A DNA stretch of 64,000 nt from Cobetia amphilecti. GTDB lineage: Bacteria > Pseudomonadota > Gammaproteobacteria > Pseudomonadales > Halomonadaceae. The position numbers were made by a program, and so were the translations under genes. The DNA lies in NCBI RefSeq assembly GCF_030010415.1, contig NZ_JASCSA010000008.1, one strand, 5' to 3'. Below, one piece after another: positions 33,928 through 43,243 of the stretch. Each line of letters starts with the position of its first letter. The first letter of the stretch is position 1. The notes under the pieces were generated by a model that had not been told where the DNA came from, did not search any database, and worked only from the letters and a program-made list of their open reading frames with translations.

Positions 33928-35715
33928 GTGACCCCACCTCAGCCTGACCCCGCCTCACCTGACAATTCCAGTACCAAAAACGCCAGCACCAAAAAAACCA
34001 CCTCAGACGGCAGCGCCGCTGCAGTCGTCGGTTCTCAGCGCTACCATTCGCCGGACCTGAGCCTGCGCGTCGAGACCTCCGGCCCGCTCAAGGGCATGCA
34101 CAAGGGCATGACCCTGACCTCCGCCGGCCTGCTGCTGCTTTTCGTTCTCGCCACCGGCCTGGCTCCCGAGCTGTCCTCCAGCCTGTTCGGCGCCGCGCGC
34201 GCCTGGATCGAATCCACCTTCGGCACCTATTACCTGGTGACCATCGTCGGTCTGATCGGCCTGTGCATTGCCCTCGTCTTCTCCCCCTGGGGCAAGCTGC
34301 GCCTGGGCGCGCCGGATAGCCGCCCCGAATTCTCGCGCTTCACCTGGATCTCGATGCTGCTCTCGGCAGGCGTCGGGATCGGCATCCTGTTCTTCGGCGT
34401 CGCCGAACCGATGTTCTACTTCGACAACTCCGGCGGCTTCGGCTACCCCAACAATCCGCACGCTGACCTCGCCGGCCATATGGCGATGGATCACGCCCGT
34501 GCCGTCGACGCTCTCAAGCAAGCATTCTTCCACTGGGGCCTGCACGGCTGGGCGGTCTATGTCATCGTCGGCATGACGCTGGCCTACTTCGCCTATCGTC
34601 GCAATCTGCCGCTGGCACTGCGCTCCGCGCTCTATCCGCTGATCGGTGACCGCATCTATGGCCCCATCGGCCATGCCGTCGACATCATGGGCGTGCTGGG
34701 CTGCGTGTTCGGTATCGCCACCTCACTGGGGCTGGGCGTCAGTCAGATCGCCGTCGGCCTCAACCGCCTGACCGGTATCGACTCGGGTATCGGCACCCAG
34801 GTCGTGTTGATCGCGGTCATCAGTGTCATCTCCATCGCCTCGGCGGTCTCCGGCGTCCAGCGCGGCATCCGCATCATTTCCGAGCTGAATGTCGGCGTGT
34901 CCGTCATCGTGGTCGGCAGCTTCTTGATCGGTGGCCCGACCCTGTGGCTGATCAGCATGTTCGGCGAGACGGTTGTCTCCTACGTGCGTGACGTCATTCC
35001 CATGGGGCTGTGGGTCGCGAGCACGCCGGTCGAGCGCGACTGGCAGGATGCCTGGACCATCTTCTACTGGGCATGGTGGCTGGCATGGGCGCCGTTCATC
35101 GGTCTGTTCATCGCGCGTATCTCCAAGGGCCGCACCCTGCGTGAGTTCATCCTCGGCGTGCTGATTGCCCCGCCGCTGATCATCTTCATCTGGCAGACCC
35201 TGTTCGGCGGCACCGCACTGCATCAGGAGCTGAACGCGGCCATGGGCCCGGGCACCGGCCAGCTGATGGGCATGATTCGCGACTGGAATCTGCCAGAGGC
35301 ACTATTCGCTACCGCCGATGCGCTGGTGAGCAATGACATTCTCAGTACCGTGCTGACGTCGCTGCTGATCTTCCTGCTGATCAGCTGGTTCGTGACCAGC
35401 TCCGACTCCAGCACCCTAGTCATCACCACCATCCTGTCGATGGGTGATGAAAACCCGCTGCCGCGTCACCGCATCTTCTGGGGTGTCTGCATCGGCTCCG
35501 TCGCGGCGGTGCTGCTGATGGCAGGCGGACTCAAGGCGCTGCAGACGGTCCTGATGGCTGCCGCCCTGCCGGTCAGCTTCGTGATCCTTGCCATGACGCT
35601 TGGCTTACTGGTCGCGCTGGTCGATGAATCGCGCAGCATGATCACGTCGCGTCGTCAGCCGAAGACCGGCCCGCAAGCCACGCCGCGAACGGTCAGCCAG
35701 ACCAACGCGAGCTAA
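33928..35715 (+). CDS. BCCT-family betaine/carnitine/choline transporter (paralog 1)
   Basis: BCCT carriers import quaternary ammonium osmolytes with sodium or protons. The 595-residue protein has 12 hydrophobic helices and the family signature in helix 8, FYWAWWLAWAPFIGLFIARI, then SKGRTLREF. The tryptophans there correspond to the betaine cage of BetP. The start is taken at GTG 33928 because AGGAG lies seven bases before it; an open ATG start at 33769 would add 53 residues of unlikely sequence. It is very similar to the next gene along its whole length. Position next to cdhR and the carnitine genes suggests carnitine or betaine as substrate. Confidence 0.92.
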   Translation: MTPPQPDPASPDNSSTKNASTKKTTSDGSAAAVVGSQRYHSPDLSLRVETSGPLKGMHKGMTLTSAGLLLLFVLATGLAPELSSSLFGAARAWIESTFGTYYLVTIVGLIGLCIALVFSPWGKLRLGAPDSRPEFSRFTWISMLLSAGVGIGILFFGVAEPMFYFDNSGGFGYPNNPHADLAGHMAMDHARAVDALKQAFFHWGLHGWAVYVIVGMTLAYFAYRRNLPLALRSALYPLIGDRIYGPIGHAVDIMGVLGCVFGIATSLGLGVSQIAVGLNRLTGIDSGIGTQVVLIAVISVISIASAVSGVQRGIRIISELNVGVSVIVVGSFLIGGPTLWLISMFGETVVSYVRDVIPMGLWVASTPVERDWQDAWTIFYWAWWLAWAPFIGLFIARISKGRTLREFILGVLIAPPLIIFIWQTLFGGTALHQELNAAMGPGTGQLMGMIRDWNLPEALFATADALVSNDILSTVLTSLLIFLLISWFVTSSDSSTLVITTILSMGDENPLPRHRIFWGVCIGSVAAVLLMAGGLKALQTVLMAAALPVSFVILAMTLGLLVALVDESRSMITSRRQPKTGPQATPRTVSQTNAS

Positions 35716-36311
35716 GGCCTCTGACAGTGATTTCGTGACGCAGGATTCCATGATGCAAGCGTAGAGAAGGCAGCGTGGCGCTCTCGGCACTTGCACCGGA
35801 ATCACAGGCCTACTGGCCCGCATTTATTAGAATGTGTGTGATCACAGCATCAGCATCGCGTGACCTTAGCGTCACAATCGTGTCACCCACGCATCACCAA
35901 TGCCCGCTCAGGCCAACACCTGAGCGGGCATTGTCATTTCTGGCGTCTTTTGCATGCTCTTCACGTCGTATTGTGGCAAGCAGGCGTCGCTTGCCTCCAA
36001 CGTCCCCACACCGCACCTGACTAGTCTGGAAGTGCGCAACTATCTGCCTGACAGCCGGTTTCATTACTGACAGGACATTGACCGAAAAAGTGCCCAGCCA
36101 GGCAAGCATCACGCACTCTGCGTTCTCGAAATTGGCCACCCCCGGCATTGCCCTGGTCGTGAACACCATCCCCCACTTTAGCCACCGGCCTTATCCGTAT
36201 CGATTCCGCTCTCAAGGCCTCAAGGCACTCAGGCCGCAGCAGAAGCGACAGCTCAAACAGCAATTAGGACGACAGCCCACACAACAACTACAACAATTTA
36301 GGAGTCTTCTC
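35716..36311. other. Intergenic region between the first two BCCT genes
   Basis: These 596 bases hold the strong terminator at 35898-35940 and then about 370 bases with no clear gene. The plus-strand frame is open from 36078 but lacks a ribosome site until the ATG at 36312, so it is read here as the leader and promoter region of the second BCCT gene. Confidence 0.5.
35898..35940. terminator. Terminator after the first BCCT gene
   Basis: Perfect 15-base arms (35898-35912 and 35919-35933) around the loop CCAACA, followed by GTCATTT. It is about 180 bases after the stop and symmetric enough to act in both directions. Confidence 0.8.
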
Positions 36312-38009
36312 ATGGCAGCGACAGACCATGATCCGCTCGGTGATCCCGCACGACACCCTTCGCAAGGCAATGCCCTCTCGGCACATATCCAAGTGGAAAC
36401 CAGCGGCCCGCTCAAGGGCATGCACAAGGGCATGACCCTGACCTCGGCCGGCCTGTTGCTGGCGTTCGTCGTCGGGGCTGGCCTCTCTCCCGATGGGGCG
36501 GCCACCATCTTCGGTGCCGCGCGCAGCTGGATCGAACATACCTTCGGCACCTACTACCTGGTGCTGGTGGTCGCGATGATCGCCCTGTCGCTGGTACTGG
36601 TGTGCTCACCGTGGGGCAGCCTGCGCCTCGGCCCCAAGGACAGCGCCCCGGAGTTCTCGCGTTTCACCTGGATCTCGATGTTGCTCTCGGCAGGTGTCGG
36701 CATCGGCGTGCTGTTCTTCGGTGTCGCGGAGCCGATGTTCTATTTCGACAATTCCGGTGGCTTCGGTTACCCCAACAACCCGCACGCGGATCTGGCCGGC
36801 GCGACTGCCATGGATCACGCCCGCGCCGTCGAGGCGCTCAAGGTGGCCTTCTTCCACTGGGGGCTGCATGGTTGGGCGATCTACGGCATGGTCGGCATGA
36901 CGCTGGCCTACTTCGCCTATCGCAAGAAACTGCCGCTGGCGCTACGTTCCGCGCTCTATCCGCTGATCGGTGATCGCATCTACGGCCCGATCGGCCATGC
37001 CGTCGACATTATGGGCGTGCTGGGCTGCGTGTTCGGTATCGCCACGTCGCTGGGGCTGGGCGTCAGCCAGATCGCGGTGGGCCTCAATCGCCTCACCGGA
37101 CTGGATGCCGGCATCGGCACCCAGCTGGCGCTGATCGTCGCGATCAGTGCGATCTCCATCGCCTCGGCGGTTTCCGGCATCAAGCGCGGAATTCGCTTCA
37201 TCTCCGAGCTGAACATCGGCGTGTCGGTCCTCGTGGTCGGCAGCTTCCTGATCGGCGGCCCGACGCTGTGGCTGATCTCGCTGTTCGGCGAGACGCTGCT
37301 GGCCTATCTGCGCGATGTGGTGCCGATGGGGCTGTGGGTCGCCGAGACCGCGGAAGAAAACAGCTGGCAGGTCGGCTGGACCATCTTCTACTGGGCCTGG
37401 TGGCTGGCGTGGGCGCCGTTCATCGGGCTGTTCATCGCCCGCATCTCCAAGGGCCGCACCCTGCGTGAATTCATTCTGGGCGTGCTGATCGCGCCGCCGC
37501 TGATCATCTTCATCTGGCAGGCGCTGTTCGGCGGTACCGGCCTGTATCAGGAGCTGACGGCCAGCATGGGTGCTGGCAGCGGCGAGCTGATGACGCTGGT
37601 GCGCAACTGGAATCTGCCCGAAGCGCTGTTCGCCACCGCCGATGCCCTGGCGGGCAACAGCGTGCTGAGCGTCATCCTGTCGTCTCTGCTGATCTTCCTG
37701 TTGATCAGCTGGTTCGTGACCAGCTCGGATTCCAGCACCCTGGTGGTCACGACCATCCTGTCGCTGGGCGATGAAGAACCGCTGGCGCGCCACCGCATCT
37801 TCTGGGGCATCTGCATCGGGCTGGTGGCCGGTACGTTGCTGATGGCGGGCGGGCTCAAGGCGCTGCAGACCATCCTGATGGCCGCCGCCCTGCCGATGAG
37901 CTTCGTGATCGTGGCGATGACGCTGGGCCTTCTGGTGGCGCTATGTCAGGAATCCGGCATCGCGCTCATGAAACTCGGCAAGCCCAAGCCGGACAGAAGC
38001 CAGGCCTGA
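36312..38009 (+). CDS. BCCT-family betaine/carnitine/choline transporter (paralog 2)
   Basis: This 565-residue carrier has the same architecture and long identical stretches with the previous gene, for example from MHKGMTLTSAGLLL onward, HADLAG and the helix 8 motif FYWAWWLAWAPFIGLFIARI. The short soluble N-termini differ completely. The ATG at 36312 follows AGGAG; the frame is open back to 36078, with Gln-rich codons that look untranslated. The pair is best explained by tandem duplication, with later divergence perhaps in substrate or in osmotic activation. It likely imports betaine or carnitine. Confidence 0.92.
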   Translation: MAATDHDPLGDPARHPSQGNALSAHIQVETSGPLKGMHKGMTLTSAGLLLAFVVGAGLSPDGAATIFGAARSWIEHTFGTYYLVLVVAMIALSLVLVCSPWGSLRLGPKDSAPEFSRFTWISMLLSAGVGIGVLFFGVAEPMFYFDNSGGFGYPNNPHADLAGATAMDHARAVEALKVAFFHWGLHGWAIYGMVGMTLAYFAYRKKLPLALRSALYPLIGDRIYGPIGHAVDIMGVLGCVFGIATSLGLGVSQIAVGLNRLTGLDAGIGTQLALIVAISAISIASAVSGIKRGIRFISELNIGVSVLVVGSFLIGGPTLWLISLFGETLLAYLRDVVPMGLWVAETAEENSWQVGWTIFYWAWWLAWAPFIGLFIARISKGRTLREFILGVLIAPPLIIFIWQALFGGTGLYQELTASMGAGSGELMTLVRNWNLPEALFATADALAGNSVLSVILSSLLIFLLISWFVTSSDSSTLVVTTILSLGDEEPLARHRIFWGICIGLVAGTLLMAGGLKALQTILMAAALPMSFVIVAMTLGLLVALCQESGIALMKLGKPKPDRSQA

Positions 38010-38372
38010 GCTTGAGGCTGAGAGTAAGCCTGAACTTGTGCCAGTCCCCACATAAAGCCTCACTGGCATGACATGCTCTGCCAGACCGGTCCTGCCAACC
38101 GCACTCGCCGAGCCATCCCGTCACAGGGGCGGCTCGGCGAGTCGCGTTGGGCAACACATCAAGCTCATGCCTGCCGATATCGCGCTGGAGTGGGCCGTCA
38201 TGTCGCAACAAGCCAATTAGTTGTCGTGCATATCCAAAACTGCTTACCCAGTACGGATAGTCTTATGAGGTCCTTGCCATTCACAGGAGCTCAGCATCGG
38301 CCTCTTCAACGCGTCACCTCATCCCCGCATCACGTTGCCAGCCACGACAATAACAACACCAGGACTCGCACA
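38010..38372. other. Intergenic region before the third BCCT gene
   Basis: These 363 bases contain a hairpin at 38103-38142 and no gene that I can support. The plus frame is open from 38073 but only the ATG at 38373 has a ribosome site (AGGA, 38361-38364). Confidence 0.5.
38103..38142 (+). terminator. Hairpin, likely terminator of the second BCCT gene
   Basis: Perfect 12-base arms (38103-38114 and 38131-38142) with an inner CCC/GGG pairing. There is no T run after it, so termination is uncertain. Confidence 0.5.
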
Positions 38373-39911
38373 ATGACCCACCACTCGCCCTCTGCACAGC
38401 CTGCTTCTGATCAATCCGCGTCTGAACAGTCCGTCTCTGGACAGTCCAATCATGAACAACAGAACACGCACTCCGCTGACGACATCTGCGGGCTGGGACA
38501 CTCGGCCTGTGGCAAGGAGCAGTACCTGACCTCGATCGCGACCGTCTGCGTGATCGCGCTGCTGATCGGTGCCGCCGCCCTGTTTCCCCAAGGATTTCTG
38601 GCCAGTCTCGACCTGATCAAGGGCTCGGTGATCGGCAACTTCGGCTTCCTGTTCACCTGGCCGGCCTTTGCCGTCTCGCTGCTGCTGGTCGCGGTCTGCT
38701 TTACCCCGCTGGGCAAGCTGCGCTTCGGCGAAGGCGACCCTGAATTCCATACCCTGAGCTGGATGGGCATGCTGTTCGCCACCGGCATGGGCATCGGCCT
38801 GCTCACCTGGGGCGTGCTGGAACCCAAATATCACACCGATGCCGGCCTGAGCACCGACATGGCGCTGCTCAACGCCTTCAATCACTGGGGCCTGCTCGCC
38901 TGGGCCGGTTATCTGGCCATCGGCGCGCTCTTCGCCCACGCCATGTACAACATGAAGATGGTCAAGCCCGCCGAAGAACTGCTGGGCAACGGCCTGTGGA
39001 GCAAGCTGAACCTGATCAGCCTCGTCGTTTCCACCGTCATCGGCCTGTCGCTGTCCTTCACTTACGCGACCACCCCGATCCAGCAGGGACTGGTCAAGCT
39101 GGTCGGCATCGAGTTCAGCCCGACCCTGATCATCTGCGTGCTGGCCGTATGCGCCATCATCTCCTCCGCCTCGGGCCTCAAGCGCGGCATCAAGTGGCTG
39201 AGCAACTACAACACCCTGTTCGCGATCATCCTGATGCTCGGCGTGCTGGTGCTGACCGTGCCCGGCGATATCCTCTCCACCTTCGTGCGCCTGGTGCCGG
39301 AATACCTGCTCAAGTACCCCGCGATGGCCACCGATATCGGTCTGGGCGATCCGGAGCGCAAGACATGGCTGGCAGACTGGCTGTATGCCTTCGAGGCGGC
39401 CTGGTATGGCTGGTTCATCTTCACCGGCGTCTTCATCGCCCGCATTTCCAAGGGCCGCACCCTGCGTGGCATGGTGCTGGGCGTGATGCTAGTGCCGACC
39501 CTGTTCTCGTGCCTGTGGTTCGTGGTCTTCGGGCTCGGCAGCCTGAGCCTGGGCGTCGATGACGTGTTCAAGCTGATCGACACCATCGACAGCAGCGGCC
39601 TGCTGTCCCTCATCCTGACGCTCAACATCCTGCTGTTCTTCATCACCAGTGCCGACTCCGCGGGCCTGGTGTGCGAGATGCTGACCGTCAAACGCTCACG
39701 CGCCTTCTGGATCGTCTCCATGGCGGCACTGGCCGTCGTGGTCAGCTGGCTGGGCGGCGATGTCTACAAGACCCTGCTGAGCCTGATCTCGGTCGCCGCC
39801 ATCCCGGTCGCCTTCGGTATCTTCGCGCTGGTAATCGCCTTCGTGATCCGCGTACGCCGTGATCGCGCCACCCGCGCCGTCCCGGCACCGGCGCCACTCA
39901 CCCAGCGCTGA
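38373..39911 (+). CDS. Divergent BCCT-family transporter
   Basis: This 512-residue protein has 12 hydrophobic helices and the BCCT block FIARISKGRTLRG, but it differs strongly from its two neighbours. In helix 8 the tryptophan-rich WAWWLAWAPF is replaced by FEAAWYGWFIF, so the aromatic cage for the trimethylammonium group is altered. Helix 4 keeps NHWGLLAWAGYL. The 45-residue N-terminus is rich in Ser and Gln with repeated SxxQSxS elements. The start at 38373 is favoured by AGGA. A different substrate from the betaine/carnitine carriers is likely but unidentified. Confidence 0.88.
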   Translation: MTHHSPSAQPASDQSASEQSVSGQSNHEQQNTHSADDICGLGHSACGKEQYLTSIATVCVIALLIGAAALFPQGFLASLDLIKGSVIGNFGFLFTWPAFAVSLLLVAVCFTPLGKLRFGEGDPEFHTLSWMGMLFATGMGIGLLTWGVLEPKYHTDAGLSTDMALLNAFNHWGLLAWAGYLAIGALFAHAMYNMKMVKPAEELLGNGLWSKLNLISLVVSTVIGLSLSFTYATTPIQQGLVKLVGIEFSPTLIICVLAVCAIISSASGLKRGIKWLSNYNTLFAIILMLGVLVLTVPGDILSTFVRLVPEYLLKYPAMATDIGLGDPERKTWLADWLYAFEAAWYGWFIFTGVFIARISKGRTLRGMVLGVMLVPTLFSCLWFVVFGLGSLSLGVDDVFKLIDTIDSSGLLSLILTLNILLFFITSADSAGLVCEMLTVKRSRAFWIVSMAALAVVVSWLGGDVYKTLLSLISVAAIPVAFGIFALVIAFVIRVRRDRATRAVPAPAPLTQR

Positions 39912-40368
39912 ACGCCATGGCGTGAGATGCGTCGCAGCGCGTACTGATGCGATGCATGACAACGCAATCTGTCCAACGCGATCTATCCAAAACACCGGCC
40001 CTGCCCTCAAATGAGGTGTAGGGCCGTGTCACGTCTGATGAACACTTTCTTCGCTACCTACCAGGAACGACACGTCTTGCGCCTTCGCCGTATTGACAGT
40101 CCATCAGCACACACTGATAGGCTGAAATGACTGGCAGAATGCTGGATTTTCAGCGCTTCATGCTGGCAAGACATCAAACATCCACAAGCCTTGCTAGCAT
40201 TGGTATTGCTGACAGGGCCATTGCGAACATCGCCATTGCGCTCAGGTATGTGCCGAGTGCCATCCGATCCAAGGTGAAGCAAGTGCCTTGCCATGCGGAA
40301 GATCGTCTTGCCCAGCGCCTGCCTCAAGTCGTCACCCAACAATCACAATGACATAGACAGGTAATGAC
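39912..40368. other. Intergenic region before the NhaC-type gene
   Basis: These 457 bases hold a hairpin with arms CGGCCCT/AGGGCCG and CCTCA/TGAGG (39996-40026), a possible terminator without a T run, and a perfect TTGACA hexamer at 40093-40098 whose -10 partner is weak. No gene is supported; short open frames on both strands have no ribosome site or family features. Confidence 0.45.
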
Positions 40369-41880
40369 ATGTCCCCGACTTCCCAGCAGAATCCTGGGCA
40401 GCAGAACACTGCTCACCCGCCCAATGACGCCTCACACGCAGCGCCTGACTCCCCTTCGCTGACATTCCGCTTCGGTGCCTGGGGCGCCGCCATCCCGTTG
40501 ATCTTCTTTGTCGTCTGGGCAATCACGACCAGCGTGATGGGGCTGTCCTCTGAAATCGGCCTGGTCATGGGGGCACTGTTCGGGCTGACCCTCGGCCTGT
40601 TCTTCTGCACCAGCCGCTGGGAGGACTATGCCAACGGCCTGTTCGATGGGCTGACGCAGCCCATCGGGGTGGTCGCCATCGTCGCCTGGTTCTATGCCGG
40701 GATGTTCGCTCAGGTTCTGCAGGTCGGGGGACTGGTCGAAGGGCTTGTCTGGCTGGGCGGCATCTCGGACATGACCGGCGGCTGGTTCGTCGGGCTCACC
40801 TTCCTGCTCGCAGCCGTGTTCTCGACCGCTGTCGGTACTGGTTACGGCACCACCGTCGCCTTCTGCACGCTGATGTATCCGGCCGGCATCGCGGTGGGCG
40901 GTGACCCCACCCTGCTGTTTGCCGCAATTCTGTCCGGTGCCATCTTCGGCGATAACCTGGCCCCGGTGTCGGACACCACCATCGTCTCCGCCACGACCCA
41001 GGGCGCGGATGTCCCCGGCGTGGTGAAAAGCCGCTTCAAGTACTCGATTGCGGCAGCCTTGCCGGCGCTGGCGCTGTTCGTGATCTTCGGCGGCAGCGAG
41101 CAAGGCGGCATCACCGACCCCGCGGCGGTTCAATCGATGCAGGAGGCCGCCGATCCAGCGGGCCTGATCATGCTGGCGCCCTTTGCACTGGTGCTGATAC
41201 TGGCACTGCGTGGACAGCATCTGCTGACCTCTCTGACCTGGGGCATACTGCTCGCCATTCCTGTCATGCTGATCGCCGGCACCGGCAGCCTGCCACAGAT
41301 CATCGCCTTCGATGCCGAGGCCGATGGCGTCATGACTGGTGCATTGGTTCGCGGCGTCGAAGGTTACGTCAACATGGGCATCCTGATCCTGCTGATCGTC
41401 GGTGCCGCCCACCTGATGACCCTCGGCGGCACCATGGAGCATGTCACGCGCCTGCTGATGCGCTGGATCAAGCAATCGATGCGCCGCGCCGAAGTGGCCA
41501 TCTGGGGCATCGTGGCGCTGCTCAACAGCGCCATCACCATCAATACCGCCGCCGAGATCGCGGCCGCACCCTTCGTGCGTGCGCTGGGCACCCGCTACCG
41601 CATCCATCGCTATCGCCGCGCCAACATGCTGGACGCCGTGACCTCTGCGCTGGGCTACATCTTCCCTTGGGGTGCACCGGTACTGCTTGGCTGGTCGACG
41701 ATCCAGTCCATGCAGGGCACCTATGATTGGCTGCCCTCCGTCTCACCGACCGCCGTCTTCCCGTTTGTCTTCCAGGGCTGGTTCCTCGTGGCCATCATGC
41801 TGCTGGCCGCCGTCACTAGCTGGGGGCTGACCTTTGAAGATCAGGATGGCAACGAACTCAAGGAGCGTCCGGCCAGCTGA
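40369..41880 (+). CDS. NhaC-family Na+/H+ antiporter
   Basis: This 503-residue inner-membrane protein has about 11-12 hydrophobic helices and the NhaC-type motifs FSTAVGTGYGTTVAF and GAIFGDNLAPVSDTTI. NhaC carriers exchange sodium for protons; some relatives exchange amino acids or organic acids, so the substrate is not certain. The N-terminal 35 residues are soluble and rich in Gln, Pro and Asn. It follows three sodium- or proton-coupled osmolyte carriers, and sodium export would support them. A gap of 124 bases separates it from kbl. Confidence 0.85.
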   Translation: MSPTSQQNPGQQNTAHPPNDASHAAPDSPSLTFRFGAWGAAIPLIFFVVWAITTSVMGLSSEIGLVMGALFGLTLGLFFCTSRWEDYANGLFDGLTQPIGVVAIVAWFYAGMFAQVLQVGGLVEGLVWLGGISDMTGGWFVGLTFLLAAVFSTAVGTGYGTTVAFCTLMYPAGIAVGGDPTLLFAAILSGAIFGDNLAPVSDTTIVSATTQGADVPGVVKSRFKYSIAAALPALALFVIFGGSEQGGITDPAAVQSMQEAADPAGLIMLAPFALVLILALRGQHLLTSLTWGILLAIPVMLIAGTGSLPQIIAFDAEADGVMTGALVRGVEGYVNMGILILLIVGAAHLMTLGGTMEHVTRLLMRWIKQSMRRAEVAIWGIVALLNSAITINTAAEIAAAPFVRALGTRYRIHRYRRANMLDAVTSALGYIFPWGAPVLLGWSTIQSMQGTYDWLPSVSPTAVFPFVFQGWFLVAIMLLAAVTSWGLTFEDQDGNELKERPAS

Positions 41881-42004
41881 GCGCACGATCCGCACCACAC
41901 CGCTGACAGACCCCGACTACGCTGAAAGCCTGTGCCATCACGTTTCCCGCAGGCGTTCAGCGTCCATCGGAAGCGAACAGGACCACGACAGACAGGAGCG
42001 ACGC

Positions 42005-43243
42005 ATGCCAGCCAGTTTCCACGACCACCTCAGCCGCCAGATCAATGAGCTGCATGAAGAAGGTCTCTACAAGCAAGAGCGCGAGATCACCTCGCCCCAG
42101 CGTGCCAGCCTGCGGGTCGCGGGCGGTGATGAACACGAGGGGCAAGGGTCGGAGGTGATCAACTTCTGCGCCAACAACTATCTGGGCCTGGCCGATAGCC
42201 CCGAGCTGATCGCGGCCGCGCAACAGGCGCTGGAGCGTGACGGCTTCGGCATGGCCTCGGTGCGCTTCATTTGCGGCACTCATCATCAGCATCGCGTACT
42301 GGAAAAACGCCTCGCAGCCTTTCTCGGCATGGACGATGCCATCCTCTACTCCTCGTGTTTCGACGCCAATGGCGGCCTGTTCGAGACACTCTTCGGCCCT
42401 GAAGACGCCATCATTTCCGATGCGCTCAATCATGCCTCCATCATTGATGGCGTGCGCCTGTGCAAGGCCAGCCGCTATCGCTATGCCAACAATGACATGC
42501 GCGAACTCGAGGCCCGTCTCCAGCAAGCGGACGCCGCCGATGCACGCTTCAAGCTGATCGCCACCGACGGTGTCTTCTCGATGGATGGCGTGATCGCCAA
42601 CCTCAAGGGCATCTGCGAGCTCGCCAGACGCTACGATGCGCTGGTGATGGTGGATGACTCCCACGCCACCGGCTTCGTGGGGGCCAACGGGCGTGGCAGC
42701 CACGAATACCATGACGTGATGGATCAGATCGACATCATCACCACCACCTTCGGCAAGGCCTTGGGCGGCGCCTCGGGCGGAGTGACGGCAGCGCGCGGGC
42801 CCATCGTCGAGTGGCTGCGCCAGCGCTCGCGCCCTTATCTGTTCTCCAACTCGCTGGCGCCGCCCATCGTGGCGGCAACGCTCAAGGCACTGGACAAGGT
42901 CGAGGACAGCGCCGAGGCGCGCCATCAACTGTGGGAGAACGTCGAACGCTTTCGTCGTGGCATGCAGGAGGCCGGCTTCACCCTCGCGGGTGCCGGTCAC
43001 GCCATCATTCCGGTGATGATCGGCGATGCACGCCTGGCGGGCGACTTCGCCAATCGCCTGCTGGAGGCCGGCATCTACGTGATCGGCTTTTCCTACCCGG
43101 TGGTGCCCAAGGGACAGGCGCGCATTCGCACCCAGATCTCGGCGGCACATACCCCGGAGCAGATCGAGACGGCCATTGCCGCCTTCACGCGTATCGGGGG
43201 CGAGATGGGCGTGATCGAGTCCACAACGGGAGGTGATGCATGA
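42005..43243 (+). CDS. kbl: 2-amino-3-ketobutyrate coenzyme A ligase (glycine C-acetyltransferase)
   Basis: Kbl cleaves 2-amino-3-ketobutyrate with CoA to glycine and acetyl-CoA, the second step of threonine degradation. The 412-residue PLP enzyme has NFCANNYLGLAD, SCFDANGGLFETLFG, VDDSHATGFVG and the PLP lysine K251 in TTFGKALGGASGG. It is about 14 residues longer than the E. coli enzyme, with a polar insertion near residue 38 (GGDEHEGQGSE). The ATG at 42005 follows CAGGAG. The gene overlaps tdh by four bases. Confidence 0.95.
   Translation: MPASFHDHLSRQINELHEEGLYKQEREITSPQRASLRVAGGDEHEGQGSEVINFCANNYLGLADSPELIAAAQQALERDGFGMASVRFICGTHHQHRVLEKRLAAFLGMDDAILYSSCFDANGGLFETLFGPEDAIISDALNHASIIDGVRLCKASRYRYANNDMRELEARLQQADAADARFKLIATDGVFSMDGVIANLKGICELARRYDALVMVDDSHATGFVGANGRGSHEYHDVMDQIDIITTTFGKALGGASGGVTAARGPIVEWLRQRSRPYLFSNSLAPPIVAATLKALDKVEDSAEARHQLWENVERFRRGMQEAGFTLAGAGHAIIPVMIGDARLAGDFANRLLEAGIYVIGFSYPVVPKGQARIRTQISAAHTPEQIETAIAAFTRIGGEMGVIESTTGGDA

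Noticed and set aside
40432..41607. 391-codon minus-strand frame opposite the NhaC-type gene
   Set aside because: Shadow caused by codon bias; extremely rich in Gln, Asp and His, no motifs.
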